The notes beneath the pieces are model-generated. The model was not told the DNA's origin, made no database searches, and saw nothing but the letters and a program-made list of their open reading frames with translations. Of a stretch of DNA of 64,000 nt, positions 25,741-38,784 are shown one piece after another. A program made the translations under genes and the position numbers. Numbering within the stretch: position 1 is the first letter of the stretch; the number at the start of each line of letters is the position of its first letter. The DNA is from Gossypium raimondii. Its lineage: Eukaryota > Streptophyta > Magnoliopsida > Malvales > Malvaceae. The stretch lies in NCBI RefSeq assembly GCF_025698545.1, contig NC_068566.1, positions 46,169,192 to 46,233,191 of the forward strand, written 5' to 3'.

Positions 25741-25844
25741 CATGGTCCCTTTTCAGCAATAATAGACACAGCAGTGACAGCACCTCGTGATAAGCTCAGT
25801 GGGTTCACCTTAAAATTTCTTGGTTTTCCTCCCAAAGCAACAAG

Positions 25845-27514
25845 ATGTTGCAAACAGCTTGCATCTCGTTTTCATGGCTGTTGAATGTTGGCAACCAGAA
25901 AGATGGACTGTTCCTAGCATCTTTCTCGTTTCTGGTTGCCATATTGGGAATTTCACTCTTGTACTCATTTTGGAAGGCAAGGAAACCGATGGCTCCATTA
26001 CCACCTGGTCCCCGTGGGTTGCCAATCCTGGGGTATCTTCCATTTCTTGGATTCGATAATCTCCATCTGGTCTTTACGGAGTTGGGTAGAGTTTATGGTC
26101 CCATTTACAAGCTTTGGCTTGGGAACAAGCTAACCGTAGTAATTAGCTCTCCATCGCTTGTAAAAGAAGTGGTTCGTGACCATGATATAGCATTTTCAGA
26201 GCGAGAACCTCCCATTGCTGCACAGATTATTACCTTTGGCTCCAGTGATATTGCGTTCGACTCTTACAGCAGTCCCAGCTGGAAAAACAAGCGCAAAGTT
26301 CTCGCGACCGATATGCTAAGCAACGCTAACCTTAATGCTTGTTATGATCTACGACGAGAGCAAGTGATGAAAATGGTCGAGGATGTGTATGAAAACGTTG
26401 GCAAGCCAATTGATATCGGCGAATTGGCATTCTGTACGTTAATCAATTTGATCGGAAAGATGGTGTGGGGAGGCGCACTCCGAGGAGAGAAAGGGACTGC
26501 GGTTGAGGGTCGCTTCAAAGAAATTTCTTCGCAGATGGTGGTGTTAATTGGAAAACCAAACATTTCCGATATTTTCCCCGCGATTGCATGGTTCGACATG
26601 CAAGGTATCCAGAGGGGAATTAAGAAAATCCGTCAATCGTTCAATGAACTTTTAGAGTCTGTGATTGAACTCAGAATGAACACGGTGACTGAGAAAGAAA
26701 CGAGTGAACAAAAATCCGACTTCTTACAATTGCTCTTGGATTTACACAAGAACCAAGATAGCCCTTCATCACTTACGATGAATCAAGTAAAGGGCCTTCT
26801 CATGGTAAGATTTTATGATTTTTAGCTATCATACATTATTTTTCCTTCTTTAATTCGTTTTGAGTAATTGGTGGTTTGTAATAGGACATTGTGGTGGGTG
26901 CAACAGATACCACTTCAACTACGACAGAGTGGGCAATGGCAGAGCTAATGCAACATCCAGAAATAATGGAGAAAGTGAAGAAAGAATTAACTGATGTTGT
27001 TGGGGTAAATGACATCATTGAAGAGTTTCACTTGCCTAATTTAAGTTACCTAAGTGCAGTGATAAAGGAGACCTTCAGATTGCATCCACCCGTGCCCCTT
27101 CTTGTTCCTCGTTGTTCTGCTCAATCACTCACTGTGGGTGGCTATAACATACCAAAGGGTAGCAAGGTGTTTTTAAACATGTGGTTCATTCACACGGACC
27201 CCAATATTTGGGACAACCCTTCAGAATTTCGACCCGAAAGGTTCTTGGATGAGCCTGGAAAGTTCGATTTTCTCGGAAATGATTTCCGATATATGCCATT
27301 TGGGTCAGGAAGGAGACGGTGTCCAGGCATAACCCTAGGGGAGAAGATGTTATCTTTCATATTGGCCTCATTGCTGCATTCTTTTGAATGGAAATTGCCC
27401 CAAGGCGAACAGCTTGATCTTTCAAGTAAATTTGGAATTGTTATGAAGAAAAAGAACCATTTACGTCTTATTCCCATACCGAGATTGTCTGATCATGTGC
27501 TTTACAAAAAGTAA
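25845..27514 (+). CDS. CYP706-type cytochrome P450 (locus 3), intact
   Basis: Exon 1 is 25845-26804, the intron 26805-26884, exon 2 26885-27514, giving 529 residues. The start MLQTACISFSW aligns with the start of CYP706B1. Visible parts: hydrophobic anchor (residues about 22-40), hinge PPGPRGLPILGY, helix I GATDTT, KETFRLHP (ExxR), RPERF and heme loop FGSGRRRCPG with the axial Cys. All elements of a working microsomal P450 are present. Helix I has Ala where the other loci have the second Gly of the GGTDTT/AGTDTT motif, next to the oxygen-activating Thr. By family and position it may oxidise a sesquiterpene or related substrate, but the substrate is unknown. The last codons and stop are duplicated downstream. 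Confidence 0.93.
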
Positions 27515-27635
27515 TGGTTATAAACTATTATTATATGTATCCCCTTTTGCGTCTTATTCCCATACCGAGATTGTCTGATCATGTGCTTTACAAAAAGTAA
27601 TGGTTATAAACTATTATTATATGTATCCCCTTTTG
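27464..27635 (+). repeat. 86-bp direct tandem duplication at the 3' end of P450 locus 3
   Basis: Two identical units (27464-27549 and 27550-27635) run from CGTCTTATTCCCATACC to CCCCTTTTG. The first unit carries the last 16 codons plus stop. The second is now 3' UTR. Confidence 0.93.
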
Positions 27636-28796
27636 CAAATTACTGTTGTCTATAAATCTTGGCATGTCATCTAGGACTGGGATATCAACTCTAATGTCAC
27701 GATTTTATTGATGTCTTTTATTCGATTGAATAAAAAAAGAGTTATTAGTTTGATGATTAAGAGTTAGTGAATTTATCTTTGAAATTTAAATTTGATTTCC
27801 TTCCCTCATGTAACTTTTATTTTTTTTATATTTTTGCCTAAAACCCTAGCTGTATTGTCCCATGCTGTAACCCTAGATATAAATATTATTTAATTTTCTG
27901 TTCAACCTCTTTGGATCATTTATTCTTTTCTCTTTGCTGTCCCACCCTCCTCTCTTCCTCTCATTCTTCAATTTTTCCTCATCCTTGCCTTGCAGCCCCT
28001 AAAACCCTAATTTGTCCATCTTTTTGCCGCCTCTTTCTTCCCTTCCTCCATTTGTGGCCGCCACACCCCATTGATCGTCTCCTCCTCTTGTTTTCTTTTA
28101 ATTTTTATTCATCTGTTCACTTCTCTGTTGTGGTTGAACTTTACTGATGATTTTTTGCCATTGCCACACCTATTTGCTCTCATTTTCTGTTGAATGATGG
28201 TCAGCATGCAGCCATGAAGCAGACAGCAAGCAGGCCATGAAGATCAAGCCATGCAGGAGCTACTGGAACGAGATCAACTGTTCCTATTTTGTTCATTTTG
28301 CAATCTTAAGTTAATGTAATGTACTTTAGTTCATTTAGAACTATGTTAGGTTTATGATTGATGTAATTTTGATGACAAATGAGCTGTTAACTCAGCTTTG
28401 TTTAAGTGTGCAAGCTTAGTTTTTCAAGTTTCAATGTATTAGTGGTGGTAGGTGATGATTAGGTGACATTATGCAGATTTTGACAAGCAAATTGCTTGGT
28501 TTATGTATTGGCATTATGCCATTGTTCAACTATGAATCAAATCAGTTTAGTTTTCTTCAAAAATACTCTCCATTTTCTTTGCTTTTCTTCTTTCTTTTGT
28601 TTCAAATTCAATTGTTTCCTCAGCAAGTATCGAGCCTTGCTGCTCAAGACACAAGCTAAGCTTGCTTGTTCTTTGTTTCCAGCACTAACATTTTCCTTCA
28701 TTTTGTTGTTGAAATCAGCCTCCTATCTTGGCCGATTGTGGTGTTCAATTGTTTTCTGTTGATTCCTTATCTTGTATCCGAAAATTAGGAAGTGTA
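27636..28796. other. Intergenic sequence, possible worn retroelement
   Basis: A C/T-rich stretch (27920-28110) and an open frame at 27911-28147 rich in Pro, Leu and Ser show no recognisable domain. Sequence at 28200-28760 has an LTR-like look but no defined ends. No supported gene. Confidence 0.4.
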
Positions 28797-29181
28797 AGTT
28801 ACTAACATGGTATCAGTCGCCTAATTTCCAGGTATTTGCTTCCGCTACCGATCCATGGCTAGTTCAACAGGTTCTACTTCTGTTGGTCATACTAGTCCGT
28901 TCTCCAGCTCACATTTGGTTCAGTCATTTCTGTGTCATGACACCGTGAAATTGGATGAAGGGAATTTCGTGCCATGGCAGCAACATGTTCGTTTAATCAC
29001 AGAAGGATATGAGTTGCAAGGATATTTAGAGGACACGTTACCTGCTCCGCCTAGATTTGTGGCATCTTCGAAAGGTGTTTTAACTCCGAATCCTAATGCG
29101 TCTTTGTTTGTTCAACAAGATAAGTTGCTCGCCTCTTGGCTTCTATCTACAATTAGTGCTTCCTTATTGTCTTGTTCATAA
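28797..29181 (+). mobile_element. Copia gag fragment
   Basis: Starts with the end of an LTR (TTACTAACA) and a TGGTATCA primer-binding site, then gag ATG 28855 (MASSTGSTSVGHTSP), open for 108 codons to 29181. It is closely similar to 23387-23745, with 15 extra bases near 28999 (LITEGYEL region). It ends at the same point, where segment C starts with AATTTCTTTTAATGATAA. Confidence 0.82.
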
Positions 29182-32100
29182 TTTCTTTTAATGATAAGTA
29201 ATTTTTCTTTAAAAAAAAAATCAAGACTCAATTATTTAATTCATGATATCCAATATCTCTTCCACTACTTGTATGGGTGGCCATATTCCCATTTCAAAGA
29301 AAAAAAAAATCCCATTTCTGGTTTTCATTTGAATTGAGTGGATGAACTTAGTTTTAGCTTGAATTGTTTTGACTTTACGCATTTCTTGTCAGATCGTTGC
29401 AGAGAAAACTACAAGAGGAAACGTCCAAGTGAACCTTCACCATAGCGACTTCTCATAGAAGAATCCAAAATTAATAAGATATCAGTTCAGTCGACTGCAT
29501 TGACTAAGTTTTTTGTTTTTGTTTCTGGATTTGAGTAAGCTGTTTGAAACGTTATCGACTTTTGACTATAGGTTTAATGTATTATTTAATACTTAAATTT
29601 AATATATTTTTTAATGTGGTATATGTATTATTTTTTGTTCAATCTAGTATTTATATTTGACAAAAGTTATATATTTCGATACCCAAAGGTAATGGTGTTA
29701 ACTTTTTAATATTTAATTGAGTTTTAGAGTTTGATGAAAATTCATTAAAGTTATATATTAACAATTAACTTTGGTCAAATTTACCCTAAAACTCGAACTA
29801 AACACTAAAATATTAGCACTGTTACCTTTAGATATTAAAATGTATAGCCACAAGTATCACATTGGACAGAAAACATAGATACCACATTTAAAAAAATCAA
29901 ACTTTAAGTACCAAATTATGTATTAAGCCTAATATTTATATATCGAGATTATGTCGGGTTTGAATAATGTGTAATCGTATTTACATGTATGATATGAATG
30001 CATTATATTCATAAAAGGAAAATTCAAAATTCAACTTAATTGAATTGAGTTATTCGAGATATTTAATTTTTTAGTCACTTGAAGAAATATTTCAATTTTT
30101 CGCGTTCGAACAAGTTTTGAGTTGAATTTTACAACTAGAATAGCACCAATAATTCAAATAACTAGAATAATAAATTGTTGTAAATACTCCTTTGCCCTGT
30201 CAATTTGAAAAATAAGTAAAATTACAAAATAATTAAAATAATTTTCAAAAATTTAAAATATTTATAAAAATCTAAATTTTCATAATTTTTAAATTTAAAA
30301 ATTAAAAATCTTTAAAAGATTCTAAAGAATATATAAAGAAGTTTAAAATTTTAAAATTTCTAAAATAATAATTTTGAGGAGTTAAACAAGTAAATTATTA
30401 ATTCAAATTTATCATATTGAAATATCTTTTTTCTCTTATTTTACTTTAAAATTTTTTCCAAATTTATGTACACTCTAATTAACAAAATTTAATTTAACAA
30501 GTTTTTAATTTAATTTAAATGATTTTATTAAATTAAATTCAATGCTCAACCTACTAATATTCCCATCAAATTTTCCCATTCTCTTGACCACATATTGTTG
30601 GGGTGAGTGTTAACATAATTTTCAACATCAAACATACAAGCTCCACAACAAACAAAGTTATCTATAGTGCAAATAATAGTATAATTTCCCAACAAATGAA
30701 AAAAAAAAAGTACTTTAATATATCAAAACTAAAATATAATTTTTCACACATATCAAAATAAGAGAATTAACTATACTGACAAATGCACAATACAAAAATT
30801 GGGACCATGTGTCTATTTCACAAACAGTGTTTAGTGAAGATTCACAAGAAAGCTTTGAAGAATGGGATCATGTGTCTCTTTTCAACAATCACAAACACAA
30901 TTCACATATGAAGACAAATCCATGCTTACCTTTCTGCTTTTATAACCACAACAAATTTCAAAGTTTCAGTAACAGTTTTTGTGGGGTTTAGGGATTTTAA
31001 GGGTTTAGTGATTTCTAGATTTAATATTTTTTTAAAAGTATGGTGTTTTTATTTGTAATTATTGTAAAAACAATAGTGATAATGAGATTAGATATTATAG
31101 CGCAAAATAAAATAAAAACTAAACGCACCGCATTAAAAATAAACGTCTATTCAAGAGGGAACTTAATATTTCACTGTCGAAGTTTCATTACAATAAATGT
31201 GAAGATGGGTTCATGGAACAAATTTTTGTTTAGGTTTTGTTTTCGAACGAAATTTTTTTCTTTTTTTATTGTTATAAACTTTTTTTTTTCTTTTTAGTGA
31301 TTTGAGGGTTTAAATGGGTGCAAAACAATTTGAAGGAGTTGAATTGATTTTTTGGAAAAACTTCAAGGGCTTATTGTACCAATAAGTCTTCTTAAAAATA
31401 TTTTGTAAGTTATTAGAATTGGGTCCGTGTTGAACTAATTAAACCATCGGTTTGTCGGTCTAGATGGTTCGAGTAAATAAATAATTAAAAAAATCATAAA
31501 AATAAAAGAAGATAAAAACTAGTTTAACTAATTTTTTTAACCTGGTTCGTACCAGTTCCTGTTCAATTGGTCTAAAGCCTTTCTTTAAACAATATTATGC
31601 CGATCAATTCTCGGTCTAATCAATTTGATTGACTAATTTAGTTCAAATAAATATGATATTTTGAATTTTTTTGAAGTGGGGAAGAGAATGAGATAATAAA
31701 TTAAATTTATTTTTAATTAATAGAAATTAAAGGAGAATTGAAAAAAATAATTTAAATTATTTTTCAATACATGTGGTGTAATATGATTGGTAGTTGAATA
31801 CATGTGGTATAATTTGATTTGTTCAGATAAAAATCTTAACGAGTGTTAGTTAGATACCTAAAAGAAGTACCAATTTAACTTCTAGTTTGTAAGTTTAGGT
31901 ATCCGTTAGGTCCAAAAAAAGCTAAATGCCAAGTAGGTACATATTGCCAAGCTTAATAATACTATATTGTTGCTGAACGAGTGTGTGTGCCCTTAACTTA
32001 GCTGGTATCAGGATCAACCGAAAAGTACTAAAATGCCGTTCATATAGAATATAAGTTACATTGCAGTGTCGGCATCAAATTTTTTTTTTTATCCCCGACC

Positions 32101-32538
32101 CAATCAACAAGCAATGATTACACAGTGATGCATTTTGGTGCTGACCATCGGAGTGTCGGCATCGCCCAACATTATAGATTATAGGTCATTTTCGTTATAG
32201 GTTTTGGATCTAAGTCATTTTTGTAAATAATAAATTTTTCGGGTCATTTTTGAAAAAAAAAGTCTTACTTAGATATTTTAATTTCCTTCAAATCAGTATA
32301 TTATGAGTGCAAAACAGAGGGTTGTAGCTTAAATTATGATAAAAATACTAAAGTTGCAATATGTGAAAGTCTAAGCCGTAAAACTTGCAAAAAATAAACT
32401 TTAAACTTTTTTTTCTCAAATTATACCCTAAATTAATAATATATAAAATATAAGTATAAATATTATAATTATTAACATAACTAGCATACGGTGAAAAATA
32501 TGACTGATAAATAGAGAAATTGGACAATTATCAATAGT

Positions 32539-34202
32539 TTACGATTTTCTTTTGTAAAGCTCAAGATTAGTTAATCTTGGTGTGGGAATCAGATGTAAAG
32601 GGTTCTTTTTACCCATAATGATTCCAAATTTACCAGAAAGGTCAACCTTTTCGTCCTGGGGCAATTTCCACTCAAAAGAATGCAGCAATGAGGCCAATAT
32701 GAAAGATAACATCTTCTCCCCCAAGTTAATGCCTGGACACTTTCTCCTTCCGGACCCGAACGGCAAATATCGAAAATCATTTCCACGGAAATCTAATTTT
32801 CCAGGCTCATTTAAAAACCTCTCAGGTTGAAATTCCATAGGATTGTCCCAAATATTAAGGTCCCTGTGAATGGACCACGTATTTAGGAACACCCTACTAC
32901 CCTTTGGTATGGTATAGCCACCCACAGTGAGCGATCGGGCTGAACATCGGGGAACAAGGAGCGGCAATACTGGATGTAATCGGAAGGTTTCCTTTATCAC
33001 TGCATTTAGGTATCTTAAATTAGGCAAGTGAAACTCTTCAACAGTGTTGTTTACCCCAATGACATCATTTAATTCTTTCTTCACTTTCTCCATTATTTCT
33101 GGATGTTGCATCAGCTCTGACATTGCCCACTCTGTTGAACCCGAAGTAGTATCTGTTCCAGCCACCACAATGTTCTAATTTAAAATACATTAGCACCCAA
33201 GACAAGTAAAAGGAAGAAGAAAAAAATAGGATAGTTAAAAACATAGAAACTTACTACTAGGATACCCTTGATTTGATTCATTGTAAGTGATGAAGGGCTA
33301 TCTTGGTTCTTATGTAAATCCAAGAGCATCTGTAACACATCAGATTTTTGTTCACCAGTTTCCTTCTTCATTCTTTCTTCAATCACTGAATCCAAAAATT
33401 CATTGAACGATTGACGGATTTTCTTCATTCCCCTCTCAATGCCTTGTATGTCAAACCAAGCAATCGATGGAAAAATATCGGAAATGTTTGGTTTTCCCAA
33501 AAACACCATTATCTCTGCAAAAATCTTTTTGAACTGACTCTCCACGATAGTCCTTTGCTCTCCTTGGATTTCGCCTCCCCACACCATGTTGCCGATCAAA
33601 CTGGTTAACGTACGAAATGCCAATTCACCGACATCAATCAGCTTACCGACGTTTTCATACACATCCCCCACCATTTCCATCACTTTTTCTCGCCGTAGAT
33701 CATAACAGGCATTAAGATTAGCGCTGCTAAGCATATCGGATGCGAGAATTTTGCGCTTGTGTTTCCAGCTGGGACTGCTGTAAGAGTCGAATGCAATATC
33801 ATTAGTGCCGAAGGTAATAATCTGCGCAGCAATGGGAGGTTCTCGCTCTGAAAAGGCTATATCATGGTCACGAACCACTTCTTTTACAAGCGATGGAGAG
33901 CTAATTACTACGATTAGCTTGTTTCCAAGCCAAAGTTTGTAGATAGGACCGTAAACTCCGGCCAACTCCGTAAAGACCAGATGGAGATTATCGAATCCAA
34001 GAAATGGAAGATACCCCACTATTGGCAACCCAAGGGGACCAGGCGGTAATGGAGCCATCGGTTTCCTTGCCTTTAGAAATGGGTACCAGAGTGAAAGCCC
34101 CAACATGGCAACCAGAAATAGGAAAGCTGCTGGTAAGAATCCATCTTTCTGGTTGCCACCATTCAACAGCCATGAAAGAAAGCTGTAAGCTGTTTGGAAC
34201 AT
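32539..34202 (-). CDS. CYP706-type cytochrome P450 (locus 4), intact
   Basis: Exon 1 is 34202-33255 (316 codons) and exon 2 33174-32539 (211 codons plus stop), for 527 residues. The 80-bp phase-0 intron has GTAAGT and TTAG ends. The start MFQTAYSFLSW aligns with the other loci. The protein has an N-terminal anchor, PPGPLGLPIVGY hinge, helix I AGTDTT, KETFRLHP, QPERF and heme loop FGSGRRKCPG. It is the only intact member of the trio 1, 4 and 5. Expected role: endoplasmic-reticulum monooxygenase using NADPH-P450 reductase. The substrate is unknown, though clustering with CYP706B1 makes a terpenoid plausible. Confidence 0.94.
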
Positions 34203-34287
34203 CTTTTTCGCTTTTGTGAGGAAAACCAGGAAATTTTTACACTGAGATTTACCCGGTAAGTGCAGTGCCTACTAAGAAGTGACCATA

Positions 34288-34294
34288 CTTTATA
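34288..34294 (-). promoter_or_regulatory. TATA box of P450 locus 4
   Basis: TATAAAG on the minus strand in the context GTACTATAAAGTATGGTC, 86 bp upstream of ATG 34202. It is followed by the 5' UTR motif AAATTTCCTGGTTTTCCTC. Confidence 0.68.
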
Positions 34295-34916
34295 GTACTA
34301 AAATAGCTGTTTGGTAATTTATTTTGTTTTTTTTAAATTCATTTTCAATTTAATTTAATTTATGCAAGAATTTATAAATGAACTTAAAATATTTATATAA
34401 CATATTTCGGTGAATTATTAATTTGATTTAGTTGATTAATTGAAATATGCTGACCCAAAATTTTAAAAAACTTCTAATCGATCCCTGTCTTTGCTGCTGT
34501 TGATGATGATGTTCCTCTTGCATCCTTTGTTCCTCAAATCGCAAGAAAGCGGACAAAGAGACTTATTACAGCAAAACTCTATTTTGTCTCTTTCCTTAAT
34601 AAGAAGACTTATTACAGCCAAACTGAAGAAGCTTTCTTCTTAGTTTATCTCCATCTTATCTCTTTCCTTTCCTTGATAAGAAGACTTATATATTAATGTC
34701 TTTGCTTACAGATTTTGTATGATTATTCAGTAAATGAACTTATTTGAGTGTATAATTAAATGGTTCTAAATTTTCATTGAAAATGTACTAATGAGAAAGT
34801 GTTAGTATATTATTATGAGATATTATCTTTTAGTAATTTGATTTCTATGTAATTATTATATATACTCTTGAGACTTATCAATAAAATTTAAGAGATTACC
34901 CCATCCTCCACCACCA

Positions 34917-35557
34917 CCAGTTCTTCATTGCTTTTGAAAAGTGCTTTGAAAAGTTTGGTTTAAAATTTGAGTGTTTAGCATTGCTGTCAAAAAGTGCTTT
35001 TGAGAAATAAAATGTCCATTTTAGATATGTTATTGTCAAGTAACAAATATGCATTTAAATAATATTTAAATTAGTTAATATTATTATATTTTAGTAAGAA
35101 TATAAAAAATTTATTATAACTTGTTGTTAATATTTTAATATATGAAATATAAATTTTAAATATTTTAAGCAATAAATAATAATTATTTATAAAATTTAAT
35201 TAGAATATATAAACTATATTTTAAATATTTAAATATAACCATTAAATATTTGTAATTAGTATTTTTTAAAATATTTTTTATTTTTAATTAATGATTTTAA
35301 CACAATTGTAATTAAACACCAAGAAAAAAATAAAAATACCATGTTATTGGAGGGATGAAAAAATAATTAAGCACCAAAAGTGCTTTTGGGAGAGGAAAAA
35401 CTAAAATTTTTAGCTTCTCCTTTTCAGCTCCTTTTCAGAAGTGTTTTTCAAAAGCGTTTCGAAAAGCTAAAATTTCAAAAAAAGCACTTGTTCTTCATGA
35501 CTTTTCTTTCAAAAGTGCTTTTGGAGTCGAAGTGTTTTTTAAGCAATGAAGAACTGG
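34917..35557. mobile_element. Fold-back MITE-like element (copy in unit 1)
   Basis: About 640 bp, bounded by inverted ends CCAGTTCTTCATTGCTT and AAGCAATGAAGAACTGG. It contains many AAAAGTGCTTTT blocks in both orientations. The same element is at 47042-47681. No clear target duplication; no coding capacity. Confidence 0.75.
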
Positions 35558-35898
35558 AGTCTTGATGTCTATCAATAAAATTTAAGAAATTACCCTAGTC
35601 TTGTCAAAAGTGTTCATTTTTAAAATTTTACGAGAGTGAAGTTACAACAAGCGTGAATAAGCTTAAGCTTAAATCATATTTTATGTTGTTAAGACTATAA
35701 TGAATTATTTAGTAGACATGACCTCATAAACATAAAATTGGATCTAAACTACGTAACCAATTAATTTTATTCATCATTTTACTTCTCCATTACTTTTTTT
35801 AATTTTTAGTGTTTTCTTAAGTTGCAACTAACATATAGCTTAACCTGTCATTCAACACTTTCATAATTATAATTATTAATAATGTTCTTCTCACCGAC

Positions 35899-36104
35899 TA
35901 ATGGCGAAACTAGAAATTTGGCGGGCCTGCCCCCCCCCCCTAAATGATTTTTTTTCATACGATCCCTTTAAAATTTTTAAAATTTTAAATTAATAAAGGT
36001 AAAATTACCCTTTGCCCCTTTAAAAATATAAAAAATTGATTTTTTTCTATCGTAAAAGTTACAATTTAATTTTGGCTCTCCTAAAAAATTTTCTAGTTTC
36101 ACCT
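35899..36104. mobile_element. Short hAT-like MITE (copy in unit 1)
   Basis: About 206 bp with inverted ends TAATGGCGAAACTAG and CTAGTTTCACCTG. It includes a run of 13 C's. Its duplicate at 48024-48245 has better preserved ends (TAGTGGCGAAACTAG / CTAGTTTCGCCCCTG). Confidence 0.6.
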
Positions 36105-37966
36105 GTCATCAACCTTATGTTAATATTAAAAAATATATATATAGATCTAATACATTTGTTTAATTTTTTATAACAAATAATTAATAAAAATAATTACAAC
36201 TGTGTTAATAAAACTTTTTTTTATCAAAATAGATAGGTTTCAAGTTTCTTTAGGGTAAAATTTATTAATCAATATAAAGTGATTAGAATTATTTTATTTT
36301 ATTAATAATATTTTCATTATTAGTGTTACGATTACTAACTTCGAATGCATACTAAATTACACTTATAAACATGTATTACTACAACAAAGATACATACAAA
36401 TTATTCATTTAAAAGTTCAAAATAACCTTATTTTTAATGCATTGATAATACAACTAATTTATTTACACCCATTTTGTAGATATTAAAATAATAAAAATAT
36501 GGATGTGCAACATTTTCATATTTTTTAATTATATTTAATTACAATGATGTTAAGCATGATTTGAGTTCTTTATAATAAATAATTAAAATATATACTCACG
36601 TGCAATGCAGGTGAGTTTGAAACTTTCAAGAAACTTTTGAAGAAATAAAATAACATTTTAGTTATTATTATTATTATTATTATATTTAGAAGTAGAAAAG
36701 TGTTTTATTAAGTTTGAAATTACCGTCCGTTGGAATTCGTGTTGCTTTTGTTACTATTTAAATTACTTATTCAATTTTGACTTAGACTTATATTTTAATA
36801 ATATATAAAATTACTAATTGAGTCTTATCTAAGTAGGTATTGATATTGTATCGAGTGCAAGAAAACATGAGTTTGAATACGTTGAAACACGCTATTTTCT
36901 TATTTAAGGGTTGGGAGAGACTATAAGTAATTTTAAGCATTGTATAAAAAAACAAAATTAAGAATAATAAACACATAAACTCGTAAAAAATTATTGAAAA
37001 AATACAAATGATAAATTTGAAAGTTCTTTTATAATTGTTATAGAATTCAACATCGTATGTTCATAGAATTTTCAAAGGAAAATAAAAACGTTGTCATCAA
37101 GTTTGACCAAATCAAGATTCTACATGCTATTTCATCCTCATGGAATTCAATTAAATCAAAACCAAATATTTATACATACAATTAACGTTGAAATTAACAC
37201 TAAATTATACATTACACACTAAATTAACGTTGATATATGAATATAATATTAACCCTTTTCAATAAAATGGAAAATAGAAATTGCTGTTAAATTCTACCCC
37301 ATAGAAAATAATGACAAACCAAATTTGAAGAAAAAGTAAATTTCTCCTTGAATAATATTGGAGTTCAAACAAGGTGGCTGGAAAGTATTATCCAAATTTC
37401 TTATTTTGCAGAAATAAGCAACGAAGTTGTAACGCAATCAATATAATATATTATCAATAAGTATTGTCGATTGAATCTTAAATCGATTGATATTAATAAT
37501 GTTTTAGGCATTATACCAAATATATATGTCAGTATAAGAGTCAAAATATATTTTAGCCCGAAAAAAATTAATAGTGTAGAGCCGTAGTCCACAATACTGA
37601 CTTATTTTGTTTTCATTCAACCCTCAATACTGACATCACTACAGAAGAAAACAAACCAAAAATATTTATAAAGTTAAGAAGATGAGTTTTAACTGGAAGT
37701 GTTGGGCAGGTTGGTGCCGGCAATGGAACACCATTGTTCTGGTGCTGCCATTCCTATATCCTTTGGGGCCAACGTAAGAGATTGAAGAAGCCCCCATAAA
37801 ATAATGGTTTAATATTGGACTTTTAGTCCAAATGATAGTAGTAATAATCATCATTTATGTCCTAATATACGGTCAGTCCATATTTGGAAAGATAGATTCC
37901 GCTGCCTTGAATTGACTACACTACACAGTGACGCACATGGCAGACCCCAAGTGTCCCCTCCCACCA
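36105..37966. other. Non-coding AT-rich flank in unit 1
   Basis: Collinear with 48246-50130 of unit 2. No gene is supported. A (TTA)n run lies at about 36660-36683. Small frames conserved between units (for example 37666-37854) are explained by recent duplication. Confidence 0.5.
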
Positions 37967-38213
37967 GTTTTTTTTGGGCAAATTACACATAAAAGCCCTA
38001 TTTTTTTAAAATTTACCGAAATGGGCCCAGTAAATAACTATTTACCTGAATGGGCCCATTTCCCCGAAAGCACGTCCACGTCAGCGCGATGTCAGGGTAC
38101 GTGACAGGAAAACGCTCCCTCAAGGATGCGTTTTGCCCGTTTTTGGGTTTTAAAGTTTAGGGTTTTAGGGTTTAGGATTAAAAATTAAATAAATAAGGGA
38201 TTAGAGTTTACAG

Positions 38214-38640
38214 TAGAGGTGTTCATGTGTCGGGCAGGGCCTGATTCGGGCTAGGCCCAAAAAATTTTTGGCCCTCTTCCTAGGCCCGGGCTCGGCCCAG
38301 CCTAAAATATGGGCCTAAAATTTTGTCCAGGCCCGGTGCGGGAAAAAGTTTCTAAGCCCGAGCCTGGCCCGCCCAGACCCATTTTTAATAAACACCAAAA
38401 AATTACTTTAAATATAAAAAGAATAAAAAATATTTTTAAAATATTTTAAAATTAAAGAATAAAAATATTTATTTATTATATATTCGGGCCGGGCCGTTTC
38501 GGGCTCAAGCCAAAAATGTGGTGCCCGAGGCCCAGCCCGTTTTCTAAATGGGCCTCGCTTTTTTGCCCAAACCCATATTTCTGGCCTATATTTTTACCTA
38601 AACCCTCCCATATTTTTTGCCCGGCCCATGAACACCTCTA
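38214..38640. mobile_element. hAT-type MITE nested in the MULE
   Basis: 427 bp with inverted ends TAGAGGTGTTCATG and CATGAACACCTCTA. The GC-rich arms have GGGCC/GGCCC repeats around an AT-rich centre. It is the same family as 43138-43550. The flanks GTTTACAG and ATTTAGGG are only loosely alike, so the 8-bp target duplication is worn. Confidence 0.82.
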
Positions 38641-38784
38641 ATTTAGGGTTTGTCAATTAAATTATTAAAAAAATTCAAAACTGGATTAGTTTTTCGTGTT
38701 TATTATTTTTAAAAAAATCAATTAAATTAGGGTTTACGGTTACTTGAGTAATTTAATTAAAAATATTTTCAAAATTAGATTAGG

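Larger units (their letters stand above)
29180..34350. repeat. Duplicated segment C (copy of about 752-11015 without the copia element)
   Basis: Nearly collinear with 752-4496 plus 9712-11015, including the minus-strand P450. One difference is about 95 extra bases at 31335-31428, absent at 2885. From 31495 it is also the start of the tandem unit repeated at 42525. The 30809-31297 open frames lie in non-coding copy sequence. Confidence 0.85.

Noticed and set aside
27911..28147. Open frame rich in Pro, Leu and Ser
   Set aside because: Low-complexity C/T-rich DNA gives open frames by chance; no recognisable domain.
33411..33608. Frames opposite the P450 exons, repeated at 10077-10274 and 44847-45044
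   Set aside because: They are antisense shadows of exon 1 and are repeated only because the gene is repeated.
37666..37854. 62-codon frame conserved in both tandem units (also 49817-50005)
   Set aside because: Conservation follows from the recent duplication. No domain, start context or splice context supports a gene.
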